Of a stretch of DNA of 58,403 nucleotides, positions 1 to 9,626 are shown one piece after another. The notes under the pieces are model-generated. The model searched no databases and was not told the DNA's origin. It saw nothing but the letters and a program-made list of their open reading frames with translations. Position numbers and translations under genes: made by a program. How positions within the stretch are numbered: the first letter of the stretch is position 1; each line of letters begins with the position of its first letter. The DNA is taken from the NCBI GenBank assembly GCA_964571815.1, contig CAZNDN010000009.1, forward strand, positions 1 to 58,403, written 5' to 3'. The DNA is from CAZNDN01 sp964571815. Its GTDB lineage: Bacteria; Fibrobacterota; Chitinivibrionia; Chitinivibrionales; WJKA01.

Positions 1-73
1 CTAGTGTGTCGCGATGTTTCCCGAGATTATCTTATAGCTGTGCCCATGTCAACCTCTTCACGGAGTTCCCGCC

Positions 74-2806
74 ATGAATGCCGATGTCTACACCGATCTG
101 CTGCGCGAATCGTTCCTTCGCAACGCCCGTCGGCCCTGCTTCCACATCAAGCGTAACGGAGTCCGGGAGGAGCTTACCTACGAAGAGGTGCATCGCTACC
201 TCAACAAAACCGCATCGGCCCTCGAAACCATAGGATTCGGCAAGGAGTCCAACGGCATTGTTATTGGCCCAAACACCCCGGAATGGGTCATGGCTTATCA
301 TGCCATGATGTGCACGGGAGGACAGGTCGTTCCAATCGATCCTTATCTGCCGGAAACGGAAATCAGGGAAATCACCCGGCTGACGCGTTCCCTCACGGCA
401 TTCTGCTCCAGGGACTACTATGACCTTTTCGCCGGTCTGCGTCAACAGGAAGGCTTTCCCGAACACATCGTTCTCCTGGAACCGGAAGGGGATGAATCGA
501 AGCAGGGGTTTCGTGCGTTCGCCGAAGGAGGGGACGGGGAGCGCGATGCATTCGCCGGGGAGTTCCGGCCCGACGATCCCGTAGCCGTCATTTTTACCTC
601 AGGTACCACGGGCAAGGCAAAGGGCGTTGTCCTGACACAACGCAATTTCACCGCCGTCTCACGGTTCGGCGTACCGCGCATGAACCTGGGACCCGACGAC
701 ACGATCGTAGCGATTCTCCCGCTGCACCACGTATTCGGATTCGCCGCATGCTGCGGGGCCGCTCTTCCAACCGGACTCGACATCGTCTTCGTACCCCAAA
801 TCAAGGGGCCGCTTATCCTCGAGGCACTGCGAGAAAACCGGGTCAGCGTCCTTCCGGCGGTTCCGCAGATGCTGGAATCCCTCTACAATAACATTTCCCA
901 AACGGTACGAACGCGAGGACCGGCGGCGCGTGCCCTGTTCAGTCTCCTGCACGGTCTGTCCGCCACGTTTGGGCGACTTGGCGGACAGGCATTCCGACGC
1001 ACCCTCTTCGGCATCGTCCACAAAAGCTTCGGCGGCAACCTCCGTCTGGTCATCTCAGGCGGTTCTTCTCTCAAGAAGAAGTACTTCGACGGGTTCCGCC
1101 TAATGGGATTCGTAATAGTTGAAGGGTATGGACTCACCGAGACGTTCGGCCCGATCACCCTCTGTCCCCCCGATCGTCCGAGGCTCGGATCGGTCGGAAC
1201 GGTGTTCCCGGGTAACACCATGCGCATCGCCGAGCCCAACGGCGACGGAGTCGGCGAAGTGCTGTTTCGAGGCTCGACCGTGTTTCCCGGCTACTACCGC
1301 AACGAAGAGGCGACAAAACGGGTGTTCGACGACGACGGGTGGTTTCATACCGGCGACCTCGGCAAGGTAACCTCCGACGGGTTCCTGTACCTGACCGGCA
1401 GGCTCAAAGACCTGATCGTGCTTGACTCGGGCAAGAACGTGTACCCGGAAGAAGTCGAGGAATACTATGCCTCGTCTCCGTTGATCGAAGAGATCGGCGT
1501 GTTCGGATTCGAAATCGGCGGTTCCGAGACGGTTGCCGCGGTCATCGTACCCGACAAACAACTGCGGCGCAAATACGGCCACGAGCGCGTCGCGGCCCTT
1601 ATCGATGAAGAAATTCGGCAAATGGGGACTTCCCTGCCGACCTACAAGAAGCTGGGAAGCTACGTGGTTTCACACAAGCCGCTTCCGCGGACCAGTACCC
1701 GCAAGATCAAGAAACCGCTGCTCCGTGAGCATTTCGGACGCATACGTGAATCGACCGAAGTCACGGACAGTCCACAGGCACACCTGTCGTTCCTTGAGAC
1801 CGAGATGATGAACTCGGAGGAATACAAGGTTGTGACGGCAATGATCCGTCGCGTGGTGCCCGAACTCGACCCCGCCGGAGTCTATCCGCGGGCGCACCTT
1901 GAACTCGATCTGCGACTTGATTCTCTCAAGATTCTCGATCTTGCGGTCATGCTGGAAGAACGATTTGAAATCAAGCTTTCGAGTGAACACCTTACCAAAG
2001 TTGAAACGGTTGGAGACGCGGTTACGTTGGTTCAGGAACTCCAGTCGCGGAAACAACCGACGGGGGCCGAAGATTTCCGCTCGACTCGCGAGCGCGTAGA
2101 ATCGCATCCGGCGAAACGTTTCGACCTGGATCGCGAGCATCCAATCACGATGCGCTTCGGGATCGATGTCGCCGGTCTCTTGAGCCGAATGCTCTGGGGA
2201 CTGAAATCCCGGGGAATGGAAAACATCCCCGCCGACAGCCCGGTCATCTTCGTCTCCAACCACGAGAGTCTCCTCGACATTCCCTGGATACTCGGCGCGC
2301 TCCCCTGGTCAATTCGCAGGAAGACCTTCGTACTTGGCAAGAAGGATCTGCTCCGTACCCCCGTCCTCGGGACAGCAATCACACACTCCAACACCATTGC
2401 CGTTGAGCGCGGAGGGGACGTTGCCGAAGCCCTCGCGGGCGCCCGCGCCGTCGTTCGGAGCGGGAAAAACCTCATCGTCTTCCCCGAGGGCACCAGAACA
2501 CGGACCGGCGAGATGGGAACGTTCCGAAGTGGAGTCGGAACGCTGCTTCTGGACTCTCCGGTTGCGGCCGTACCCGTCTCGGTCGCGGGGGGCTTCGAAC
2601 TATGGCCGCCGGACAAGGGCCCACGCCTTCTGGCCGGGCGAGGGAGCGAAACGAGCGTGACGTTCGGAAAAGCGGTACGTGCGGCCGATCTTGTCAGGGA
2701 AGGGACGGTTGCCCCCGACCCCTCACCGCAACAGCTTGCCGCGGCACTCCGGGAACGGGTCGCACAGACTGGCCGCGGCTCTTCGGGTCGAACCGCGGCA
2801 ACCTGA
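74..2806 (+). CDS. Acyl-ACP/acyl-CoA synthetase - acyl carrier protein - PlsC acyltransferase fusion
   Basis: 910 residues with three domains. Residues ~10-560 are an AMP-forming acyl ligase: P-loop FTSGTTGKAKG near 174, GYGLTE near 351, GWFHTGD near 421 and GRLKDLIV. Residues ~580-660 resemble an acyl carrier protein with the phosphopantetheine serine in RLDSLKIL near 616. Residues ~700-905 are a PlsC/LPLAT acyltransferase with NHESLLD (HX4D) near 729 and FPEGTRTR near 803. The likely role is activating fatty acids, loading them on the built-in carrier and acylating a lysophospholipid. E. coli Aas joins the same activities in the opposite order and has no internal ACP. ATG 74 has GGAG about 8 nt upstream. 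Domain calls are firm; substrate is inferred. Confidence 0.9.
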   Translation: MNADVYTDLLRESFLRNARRPCFHIKRNGVREELTYEEVHRYLNKTASALETIGFGKESNGIVIGPNTPEWVMAYHAMMCTGGQVVPIDPYLPETEIREITRLTRSLTAFCSRDYYDLFAGLRQQEGFPEHIVLLEPEGDESKQGFRAFAEGGDGERDAFAGEFRPDDPVAVIFTSGTTGKAKGVVLTQRNFTAVSRFGVPRMNLGPDDTIVAILPLHHVFGFAACCGAALPTGLDIVFVPQIKGPLILEALRENRVSVLPAVPQMLESLYNNISQTVRTRGPAARALFSLLHGLSATFGRLGGQAFRRTLFGIVHKSFGGNLRLVISGGSSLKKKYFDGFRLMGFVIVEGYGLTETFGPITLCPPDRPRLGSVGTVFPGNTMRIAEPNGDGVGEVLFRGSTVFPGYYRNEEATKRVFDDDGWFHTGDLGKVTSDGFLYLTGRLKDLIVLDSGKNVYPEEVEEYYASSPLIEEIGVFGFEIGGSETVAAVIVPDKQLRRKYGHERVAALIDEEIRQMGTSLPTYKKLGSYVVSHKPLPRTSTRKIKKPLLREHFGRIRESTEVTDSPQAHLSFLETEMMNSEEYKVVTAMIRRVVPELDPAGVYPRAHLELDLRLDSLKILDLAVMLEERFEIKLSSEHLTKVETVGDAVTLVQELQSRKQPTGAEDFRSTRERVESHPAKRFDLDREHPITMRFGIDVAGLLSRMLWGLKSRGMENIPADSPVIFVSNHESLLDIPWILGALPWSIRRKTFVLGKKDLLRTPVLGTAITHSNTIAVERGGDVAEALAGARAVVRSGKNLIVFPEGTRTRTGEMGTFRSGVGTLLLDSPVAAVPVSVAGGFELWPPDKGPRLLAGRGSETSVTFGKAVRAADLVREGTVAPDPSPQQLAAALRERVAQTGRGSSGRTAAT

Positions 2807-3029
2807 GAAGCCGGCAATTCGCAAAAACGTACTTCTCACGGGCTTTGCCGTTTGTGGAAAGTCTGTTGCGCGGCCCCTCGCGTGCCGCTCAACGCAATTG
2901 GGGCCTCTGTGGACGGGATCGAGGGGGTGCGGAGCCCGAAAACGGCACACGGGAGGGGCAAAAACGTGAACAGTCACCGGGACTTTCGGGAAGCCTCTTG
3001 CTCAGACGACTCGCATCCAGCCGTCGATC

Positions 3030-3530
3030 TCACGGGCGCAGCAGTTCGACGCCCACCTCGGTTTTGAGCGCATCAAGACGGGTGAAGTGCCGGACAGCTC
3101 CGGTGAAAGTCTCCTTCAGGACGGTAGCCCCGTCGTTCATCAACTCCAGCGTCCTGATCTGCTGAGAAAGCAGATTGTGAAACCACCGGTTGTCATCGTA
3201 CACCACCAGGCCGATGCCGCGATCGCTGACATTGGTAATTCGAGCGTTGTACAGAAAGGAACGCCCGTTCCATCGCACGTTCACGGTCGTTGACATGTTG
3301 ACTCTGAACCGTGATTCTCTGCGATGCTCGTCCCCCTGCCTCCCGGTCTGCTGCTCCCATAGTCGTTGAATTTCGCGACGGTCAAAACGGAAATTGCCCC
3401 CGAGTGTCCGCTTGGCGCGAAGGCGCCCCGCTTTCACCCACCGAAACACCGTCGAATGACTTACGCCAAAGAGCCGTGCTACCTCGGAGGCCTTCAGAAA
3501 CGGCTTATCCTGAACCACCGGATCCGACAT
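3030..3530 (-). CDS. HTH (excisionase/MerR-like) - PilZ fusion, putative c-di-GMP-responsive DNA-binding protein
   Basis: 166 residues. Residues ~10-60 are an excisionase/BldC-type helix-turn-helix (ASEVARLFGVSHSTVFRWVK, then GRLRAKRTLGG). Residues ~68-164 are a PilZ domain with both c-di-GMP-binding signatures: RRESR (70-74, RxxxR) and NVSDRG (100-105, [D/N]xSxxG). No catalytic domain is present. The simplest reading is a one-component regulator whose DNA binding responds to c-di-GMP; this is inference from the fusion. The start at 3530 has GGAG about 9 nt upstream. The gene stands alone, separated from the flanking genes by a candidate terminator (upstream) and about 220 nt (downstream). 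Confidence 0.85.
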   Translation of the reverse strand: MSDPVVQDKPFLKASEVARLFGVSHSTVFRWVKAGRLRAKRTLGGNFRFDRREIQRLWEQQTGRQGDEHRRESRFRVNMSTTVNVRWNGRSFLYNARITNVSDRGIGLVVYDDNRWFHNLLSQQIRTLELMNDGATVLKETFTGAVRHFTRLDALKTEVGVELLRP

Positions 3531-3571
3531 CTCTCAACTCCATTGCCTTGTCGTTGCCCCGGGCGGGAAAG

Positions 3572-3603
3572 AAAAAAACCACGGCCGATTTCGTCCGGGC
3601 CGC
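3572..3603 (-). terminator. Candidate rho-independent terminator
   Basis: Read on the minus strand, CGGCC (3602-3598) and GGCCG (3586-3582) can pair across an 11-nt loop. Two Gs later a run of seven T follows (3578-3572). It lies downstream of the ispE/acidic-protein pair and just upstream of the HTH-PilZ gene. The stem is short, so this is only moderately supported. Confidence 0.4.
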
Positions 3604-3746
3604 GGGCAGGTTCAATTTATCCAGCGATCAATCGGTCCCTCGACGACCGGGCTCGGAGATGACGCCGGTATCACACGGCAAGACCCTCCATCGGCCGGCA
3701 TCAATACCCCAAACGGTGCCTCGTCAAATCTCGATTGCGCGGTTCA

Positions 3747-4250
3747 TCAATCCGGCGGCTTTTCTTCTTTATCCTTGTCCATATTCACTTCAAAACTGAC
3801 TTCGGCGTCATCCTCCGCACCCGCCTTGTCTTCCTCAGCCGCGGACTCCCCTTCCTCCGCCGAAACGGGCCGGCTTTCCCCGGCCTCCGAAGCCGCTTCT
3901 TCATCCCCGCGCGACTCTTCCCCGGAGAGCTCCATTGTGTCGGCCGTGTTGTCCGCTACTTCATTTCCGTCCGCCGACGATTCCCCGGAGAGCTTACGCA
4001 CGATTTCTTCCTCCCGCCGCAGGGCCTTGGTGTCGTTAAGCCTTTCGGCTATATCCAACCCGACCTTCTGCCACAGCTCCTGAGTGCGGATAGCCTGGCC
4101 GCTTCGAAGTCGAAAATGCTCCATCACCCGTTCGATTTCCCGGTCGATTTCCTCTCTGCTCAAACCGTGCTCTTCGGCGAAGTACTCGTAGAGTTCCTGT
4201 TTGGATTCCCACAGAAACTCCTCCCGACGCTTCATCATCCGCTTCATCAT
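3747..4250 (-). CDS. Hypothetical acidic protein downstream of ispE
   Basis: 167 residues, not recognised. The first ~90 residues are charged and predicted helical (for example ESKQELYEYFAEEHGLSREE). The remaining ~75 residues are extremely acidic and low-complexity, rich in Glu, Asp, Ala, Ser and Gly, and look disordered. There is no signal peptide or membrane segment, so it is probably cytoplasmic. The ATG at 4250 is preceded by GGAGGAG, which supports this start over the internal ATGs. It follows ispE on the same strand after 112 nt and may be co-transcribed. No function can be assigned. Confidence 0.65.
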   Translation of the reverse strand: MMKRMMKRREEFLWESKQELYEYFAEEHGLSREEIDREIERVMEHFRLRSGQAIRTQELWQKVGLDIAERLNDTKALRREEEIVRKLSGESSADGNEVADNTADTMELSGEESRGDEEAASEAGESRPVSAEEGESAAEEDKAGAEDDAEVSFEVNMDKDKEEKPPD

Positions 4251-4362
4251 AAACTCCTCCGGCCGCCCAGGGCAATCCGGTAATGAAGAACCATTCTAAC
4301 CCCATTGAGAAAATAGTCAATGACAAGCACCGCACACGCGCGGCCGTGCCGGCCGCGCCGGT

Positions 4363-5217
4363 TTACCTTCTGGTGCACACCACGACACCGGGTAGTTTCA
4401 TTGCCTCGACTATCTCTCTCCCACGTTCTTCATCCTCCACGACCGCCCCCAGTGTCGAGCCCGACCCGCTCAGGAACGGCCGCGCGCAGCCGAGTCTTTG
4501 CAACTCATGAGCATACTCTGAAAGGCGAGGATACATGCCGAACACGGGAGGCTCGAAATCGTTGTGTATCATTTCAACAACAACATCTCGCTCATCTCTT
4601 TCCAGCGCATCGATCATGCGCGACGTCTTGCGGTGGTTCCGGTTGATCGCGGCGTAGTCGAGTGCCTCGTAAGCAGCCGGTGTCGAGACTCCGAAGGGAG
4701 GAAAGAGCAACACGAATACCAGCTCAAGCCGCGTGTCGACAGGCTCAGGCTCCCCGTCGGCCTCGATATCCAGCGCGGTGAAACCCGTAAACCCGAACGG
4801 GATGTCCATACCGATACGCCGCCCGATTCCGGCAAGCCCGCGCGTGTTGAGACCGAGGTGCCAGAACTCATTGCACAATCTGAGCACTTCAGCCGCATCG
4901 GCACTCCCGCCGGCCAAACCTCCCTGCATGGGGATTCGTTTGACAAGGGTTATGCGCACGTTTTCCTCGATCCCGAATTCGTTACGGAGGCTTTCCACGG
5001 CTCTCCAGCACAGGTTTCGAGAATCACGCGGCACCGCTTCCTGCTCGCACCGGATCTCCATGCGCGGCGCCGACTCGACCTTCACCTCATCGGCCAGATC
5101 AACCTGGTGCTTGACCACCCGCAGCCGGTGAAATCCCCGATACGGTCCCGACAGGACCGTGCCCTCGATATCAAGGGCAAGCGTAACCCGCGCATACGCC
5201 TTCCCGCACAGCATCAT
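4363..5217 (-). CDS. ispE: 4-diphosphocytidyl-2-C-methyl-D-erythritol kinase
   Basis: 284 residues, usual length for IspE. This GHMP kinase phosphorylates CDP-methylerythritol in the MEP (non-mevalonate) isoprenoid pathway. The glycine-rich ATP motif QGGLAGGSADAA lies near residues 98-109 and the C-terminal GHMP motif SGSGSTLGAV near 262-271. The N-terminal substrate/ATP region (GKAYARVTLALDI) is divergent from the usual AKINL form but occupies the same place. GGAGAAGG precedes the ATG at 5217. The nearby geranylgeranyl-reductase-family gene may use products of the same pathway. Its divergent N-terminus is the main reason the confidence is not higher. Confidence 0.82.
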   Translation of the reverse strand: MMLCGKAYARVTLALDIEGTVLSGPYRGFHRLRVVKHQVDLADEVKVESAPRMEIRCEQEAVPRDSRNLCWRAVESLRNEFGIEENVRITLVKRIPMQGGLAGGSADAAEVLRLCNEFWHLGLNTRGLAGIGRRIGMDIPFGFTGFTALDIEADGEPEPVDTRLELVFVLLFPPFGVSTPAAYEALDYAAINRNHRKTSRMIDALERDERDVVVEMIHNDFEPPVFGMYPRLSEYAHELQRLGCARPFLSGSGSTLGAVVEDEERGREIVEAMKLPGVVVCTRR

Positions 5218-5404
5218 GGTCCTTCTCCCTCACCCCCCGGGGCTCCAGCCTCCATCCGGACCGCTCGCGCCCCGGTTGTCGTTGCCGCGACAGTTAAGTA
5301 TACTACCTGCGTCCTCCGAAATCCGCTTCCGGCCGAACCCCCAACGCGAACATGAGGGTACTCGTACGGAATTGCCCGTGCCTGCGAAAAGTATTTTTTT
5401 GCCC

Positions 5405-5776
5405 ATGCACGATACCAACGACGATTCTCGACAGATCGAAAAGAGGCGTTTCCCTCGCGTGTCGCTCGATTTTGCCACCGTGGAGGTGTATTCGCCCGGA
5501 GGTACGCCCGAGTCCCCGGAGCTGTGTTTTGTGATCAACCTGAGTCAGAACGGCATGATGTTCCGGGGCGAACGGATCCACGCACCCGGTCAACGGCTCC
5601 GTATCACATTCAGCCTCCCCCATTCCGATGTAATGATCAAGACTGACGCCGTTGTGGTTCACAAACGCGAACTCTCCGAATCACGGTTTTACGGCGTACA
5701 GTTCCAGGGCCTGGGTCTTGCCGAACAGCGGGTGCTCAAGGATTTTGTCGGAAAAACCGCCGAACAGAACGGCTGA
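5405..5776 (+). CDS. PilZ domain protein
   Basis: 123 residues, almost entirely one PilZ domain. RRFPR (14-18) supplies the RxxxR element and NLSQNG (45-50) the [D/N]xSxxG element of c-di-GMP binding. It is a stand-alone cytoplasmic adaptor of the type that links c-di-GMP to motility or envelope machinery; no partner is encoded beside it. ATG 5405 follows the short upstream gap and starts just before the domain. A GTG at 5378 in the same frame is possible, and neither start has a strong ribosome-binding site. It converges with polA, 24 nt away. Confidence 0.8.
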   Translation: MHDTNDDSRQIEKRRFPRVSLDFATVEVYSPGGTPESPELCFVINLSQNGMMFRGERIHAPGQRLRITFSLPHSDVMIKTDAVVVHKRELSESRFYGVQFQGLGLAEQRVLKDFVGKTAEQNG

Positions 5777-5800
5777 TTCACGATTTCCCCACGCCGGCAT

Positions 5801-8485
5801 TCAGTGCGCCGTGCCCCAGTCGGGCCCCATCCCCGCATCCACCTTCAAGGGCACATTCAGCGTGTACGCCGAACTCATTCGCTCAATCAGCCAGGTTCGA
5901 AATTCCTCGGCGATCGTCTCCGGAACCTCCAGCACCAATTCGTCGTGGACCTGCAGGAGCAGACGAGCGTCGGCAAACCGCCCCGAAATCCCCTCGTGTA
6001 CTCTGAGCATGGCAATCTTTATGATGTCGGCTGCCGTTCCCTGAATCGGCGTATTGATCGCCGTCCGCTCAGCCGCCTCTCGTACCTGCCGGCTCCTGGA
6101 GGATATCTCCGGAAGATACCGTCTCCGGCCAAGCAGCGTCTCCGCGTATCCCTTTTCTCGTGATGCCTCAATGACCCTCTCCATGTACGAGCGAATAGTG
6201 GGGAATTGACTGAAATACGATTCAATGAACTCGCGCGCCTGCTTGAAGGTGATCTTGAGTTGACGCGAGAGGTTTGCCGGCCCCATCCCGTACATCAGTC
6301 CGAAATTGACCGTCTTCGCCGCCCTTCGCATCTCGTCACTTACCATCTCGGGTACGACGCCGTACACTACCGAGGCAGTTCGTCGGTGAATGTCGTCGTC
6401 CTCATGAAACGCCTGTTTCAGAAGCGGATCATCCGAGACGTGAGCCAGTATGCGAAGTTCGATCTGAGAGTAGTCGGCCGACACCAGAACCGTACCCGGC
6501 TCGGCAACGAACGCTTTCCTGATGCGACGCCCCACTTCGGAGCGCACCGGGATATTTTGAAGATTCGGGTTGTTACTGGATAGCCGTCCGGTTGACGTTA
6601 TGGTCTGGTTGAACGATGAGTGAATTCGGCCGCTCACGGCGCTGACCTGCCCCGGCAAGGCATCAAGGTAGGTCGATACCAGTTTCTGCAACTCCCGATA
6701 CTCCAGAAGCCGCCGGGCTATCGGGTAGTCCGGCGCAAGCTTCGCCAGGGATTCCATGTCGGTGGAAACCCCTGTCTTCGTCTTTCTCGACTTCGGCAAC
6801 CCCAGCTTCTCGAACAGGACCTCGGCCACCTGACGTGGAGAATTGAGATTGAACTCCTCTCCGGCCAGGGCAAAAATCTCGCGCGAAATTGAGGCGAGCC
6901 CCGTCGAGTACTCCTCCGACAACTTTTTCAGCAGCCCGGCATCCAGGAGGATTCCGGCCCACTCCATCTCGGCCAGGACGCTCACCAGAGGAATCTCGAC
7001 GTCCTCAAAAAGCTTACGAAGATTGCGCTCCTCCAGCACAGGCTCCAGCACTTTCCGGAGCCGCAACGGAACGGTAACATCCTCTCCCGCGTATGGAGCG
7101 GCATCCGCAACCGGGACTTCGGCGAAACTCATTTGCCCGCGGCCTTTGCCGATCAGCGTTTCTATGGGAGTGGTCTTGACACCGAGCCACTGGGCGGCCA
7201 TGAAATCCAGGCCGTAGCGGCGCTTCCCCGGATCGATCAGGTAGGCCGCCACCATGCAGTCGAACTCGATTCCCCGGAGCGTAATGCCGTAGTTTCGAAA
7301 CACCTGATAATCATACTTGAGATTCTGTCCCGTCGTGCGTATCTCTTCCGATTCAAGTATCCCCCTGAGCTTCTCAAGCGTCTCCTCCAGAGAAAGGTCG
7401 GCTTCACCGTCGTGCCCGACGGGAAGGTAGACCGCTTCGTTGGGATCAATCGCCATCGCAACGCCGACCAGGTTCGCCTCACGGGGTTCGGTGCTGGTGG
7501 TTTCCGTGTCCACGCAAACAAAGCCGGCCTTCTCTACCTTCCTCACGAATTCATCCACTTCCGCCGGCGAACGCAGCACGCTCACATCGCACTGCACGGC
7601 CTTCCGGGTATCAAAGAGAGGCATGTCAAGCAATGACGAGAACTCCATTTCCTTGAAAAACTCGACACACTCTTCGCGGCGAGGTTCACGGGCCCGAAGT
7701 TCCCGGAGTTTCCACTCTTCGTGCGGATCGTTGTTGAGGGTCACCAGGTCACGGCTGAGCCTGATATCATCGAGATGCTCCCGGAGCTTTGCTTCCAGCT
7801 TCGGATTCCCCACGCACGATGGATCCGCAAGGAGCGTCTCCAGGTCTCCCGCGGCCTCCAGGATTTTCACCGCGGTCTTCGGGCCCACACCCGGGACTCC
7901 CGGCACATTGTCGGAAGAATCGCCCATCAACGCAAGCAGGTCACGAATCCGCCGGGGTTCAACCCCCATCTTCTCCCGAACCTTCGCCGCATCGAATACA
8001 TCGATCTTTCCCTTCCCCTCGGGTGCCAGCATCCGTACGTTCGCGCCCACAAGCTGCATCAGGTCCTTGTCCTTTGTCACCAGGGAAACTTCGAAGCCCT
8101 CCGCCAGCGCCTCACGGGTCAGCGAGGCAATCAGGTCATCGGCCTCAAAGCCGTCCTTGCGTACGGCCGGGATGTTCAGCAGCTCAACGAGTTTGAACAC
8201 CAGCGGAAGCTGCGCCGCCATGTCTTCGGGCATTTCTTCCCGGTTGGCTTTGTATTCGGCGTACATTTCGTGCCGAAACGTCGGGGTGGGGCTGTCAAAA
8301 ACGATTGCCAGATAGGGACAATGGTAATCCTCCAGCAGTTTCAACAGCCATGTTGCCATCACGAAGACCGCGCCCGTGGGTTGCCCCTGTGCGTTTGTCA
8401 GGCGACTTCGAACCATCGCGAAGTAGGCACGGTATGCCAGCGCGTGTCCGTCGATCAGGTACAGATGCTTCTGCTCTGTGCTCAT
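5801..8485 (-). CDS. polA: DNA polymerase I
   Basis: 894 residues. Domains in order: 5'-3' exonuclease (1-~290), 3'-5' proofreading exonuclease (~310-490) and family A polymerase (~520-894). The proofreading motifs look intact: VDTETTS near 322, NLKYD (ExoII) and YAGED (ExoIII), so unlike several lineages this enzyme should proofread. Polymerase motifs DYSQIELR (~670), the O-helix segment RRAAKTVNFGLMYG and QVHDELVLEV (~843) are present. ATG 8485 is chosen because GGGAGG precedes it and the protein then begins at the usual exonuclease start (LYLIDGHALAYRA). Upstream codons in the same frame run antisense to the ROK gene and are not coding. Confidence 0.96.
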   Translation of the reverse strand: MSTEQKHLYLIDGHALAYRAYFAMVRSRLTNAQGQPTGAVFVMATWLLKLLEDYHCPYLAIVFDSPTPTFRHEMYAEYKANREEMPEDMAAQLPLVFKLVELLNIPAVRKDGFEADDLIASLTREALAEGFEVSLVTKDKDLMQLVGANVRMLAPEGKGKIDVFDAAKVREKMGVEPRRIRDLLALMGDSSDNVPGVPGVGPKTAVKILEAAGDLETLLADPSCVGNPKLEAKLREHLDDIRLSRDLVTLNNDPHEEWKLRELRAREPRREECVEFFKEMEFSSLLDMPLFDTRKAVQCDVSVLRSPAEVDEFVRKVEKAGFVCVDTETTSTEPREANLVGVAMAIDPNEAVYLPVGHDGEADLSLEETLEKLRGILESEEIRTTGQNLKYDYQVFRNYGITLRGIEFDCMVAAYLIDPGKRRYGLDFMAAQWLGVKTTPIETLIGKGRGQMSFAEVPVADAAPYAGEDVTVPLRLRKVLEPVLEERNLRKLFEDVEIPLVSVLAEMEWAGILLDAGLLKKLSEEYSTGLASISREIFALAGEEFNLNSPRQVAEVLFEKLGLPKSRKTKTGVSTDMESLAKLAPDYPIARRLLEYRELQKLVSTYLDALPGQVSAVSGRIHSSFNQTITSTGRLSSNNPNLQNIPVRSEVGRRIRKAFVAEPGTVLVSADYSQIELRILAHVSDDPLLKQAFHEDDDIHRRTASVVYGVVPEMVSDEMRRAAKTVNFGLMYGMGPANLSRQLKITFKQAREFIESYFSQFPTIRSYMERVIEASREKGYAETLLGRRRYLPEISSRSRQVREAAERTAINTPIQGTAADIIKIAMLRVHEGISGRFADARLLLQVHDELVLEVPETIAEEFRTWLIERMSSAYTLNVPLKVDAGMGPDWGTAH

Positions 8486-8701
8486 TTGGGTGTGTCCTCC
8501 CGGAATAACAGAGTCATAACCGAGAGAAAAATACTTGCCCGCCCGCGCGACAACGTAGCCGACACGTTCCGGTTGCGTCCCGTTGGAACGAACAACTACT
8601 TTCTTGCGGTAATTCGGCCCGTCATTCGGCAACCGCATGTATTTCGGGGAAGGAGGTGGGGAGTCCGCCCCATCCGGGGAGACTCCCTTCTCAGAGTATC
8701 C

Positions 8702-9571
8702 ATGAACTCCGTCGCCCAACCGCTTTACCTCGGCCTTGACATCGGGGGCACAAAAGTACTTGCCGCCGCGGCGGACGGAACCGGCACCATACTGGACAGC
8801 CTCCGGGAGGCTACCCCTTCGGACCTCGAAAGCGGACTTGCTCTGCTCCATCGCATGATCTCCCACCTCTCCGGCAACCGCCCCATAACCGCGATTGGAT
8901 CGGCTGTCGGGGGACCGCTGGACCGGCGGCGGGGTATTGTTTCCCCCCTGCATCAGCCGGCCTGGCGGGAAGTGCCCCTGAAATCGATTATGGAGCGGAC
9001 GTGGCGATGTCCGTTTTGCGTCGACGTTGACACGAACGTGGCCGCGCTCGGCGAATACCACTTCGGAAGCGACCGGCCCCGACGGCTTCTCTACGTGACC
9101 CTGAGTACGGGCATGGGCGGAGGGCTTCTGGTCGACGGAAAAATCTACCGTGGTATGGCCGGCGAACATCCGGAACCCGGGCACCAGTCTGTCAACTGGA
9201 GGTGTTCTCACCCGGAGAAGGTTGTCTGCGAGTGCGGTGCGCCGGATTGTCTCGAGGCCCTCGTCTCCGGCAACGCGATCCGCCGTATCTACAACAAACC
9301 CGCGGAGAAGCTCCGGGTGGACGAGTGGAACGAAGTAGCGTATAATCTCGGACAGGGGCTTCGAAACCTGGCGGTGCTGTACCTGCCCGATACGATTGTT
9401 CTCGGCGGAGGTGTAGCCCGGGGAGGAGGAAGCCGCCTTCTCACCGAGTCCGTGAGGCACATGAAGGAAGGTTTGCGGTTGGTGCCTTCACCCACCGTCC
9501 GCCTGAGCCGACTGGGACCCGAAACCGCGGTGAGAGGGGCCGTCGCGTTGGCCCTCCATGGATCGGACTAA
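8702..9571 (+). CDS. ROK family sugar kinase (glucokinase-like)
   Basis: 289 residues. The ATP-binding motif LGLDIGGTK (8-16) opens the protein. DVDTNVAALGEY carries the catalytic-type Asp region, and STGMGGGLLVDG the second phosphate motif. A ROK zinc-type motif follows: GH and then CECGAPDCLE. There is no N-terminal helix-turn-helix, so it is a kinase rather than a ROK repressor; a hexose or N-acetylhexosamine is the likely substrate. It is divergent from polA with a 216-nt shared upstream region. Its start lacks a clear Shine-Dalgarno sequence. The next gene begins 55 nt downstream of its stop. Confidence 0.85.
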   Translation: MNSVAQPLYLGLDIGGTKVLAAAADGTGTILDSLREATPSDLESGLALLHRMISHLSGNRPITAIGSAVGGPLDRRRGIVSPLHQPAWREVPLKSIMERTWRCPFCVDVDTNVAALGEYHFGSDRPRRLLYVTLSTGMGGGLLVDGKIYRGMAGEHPEPGHQSVNWRCSHPEKVVCECGAPDCLEALVSGNAIRRIYNKPAEKLRVDEWNEVAYNLGQGLRNLAVLYLPDTIVLGGGVARGGGSRLLTESVRHMKEGLRLVPSPTVRLSRLGPETAVRGAVALALHGSD

Positions 9572-9626
9572 CGGGCGCATCGACGAGGAGCCGCATGGTG
9601 CCGAAGCTGGTCGCCGGAGGTACAGG

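Noticed and set aside
8486..9460. N-terminal extension of polA to 1219 residues
   Set aside because: The extra frame is antisense to the well-supported ROK gene, and the family-typical N-terminus with a strong ribosome-binding site begins at 8485.
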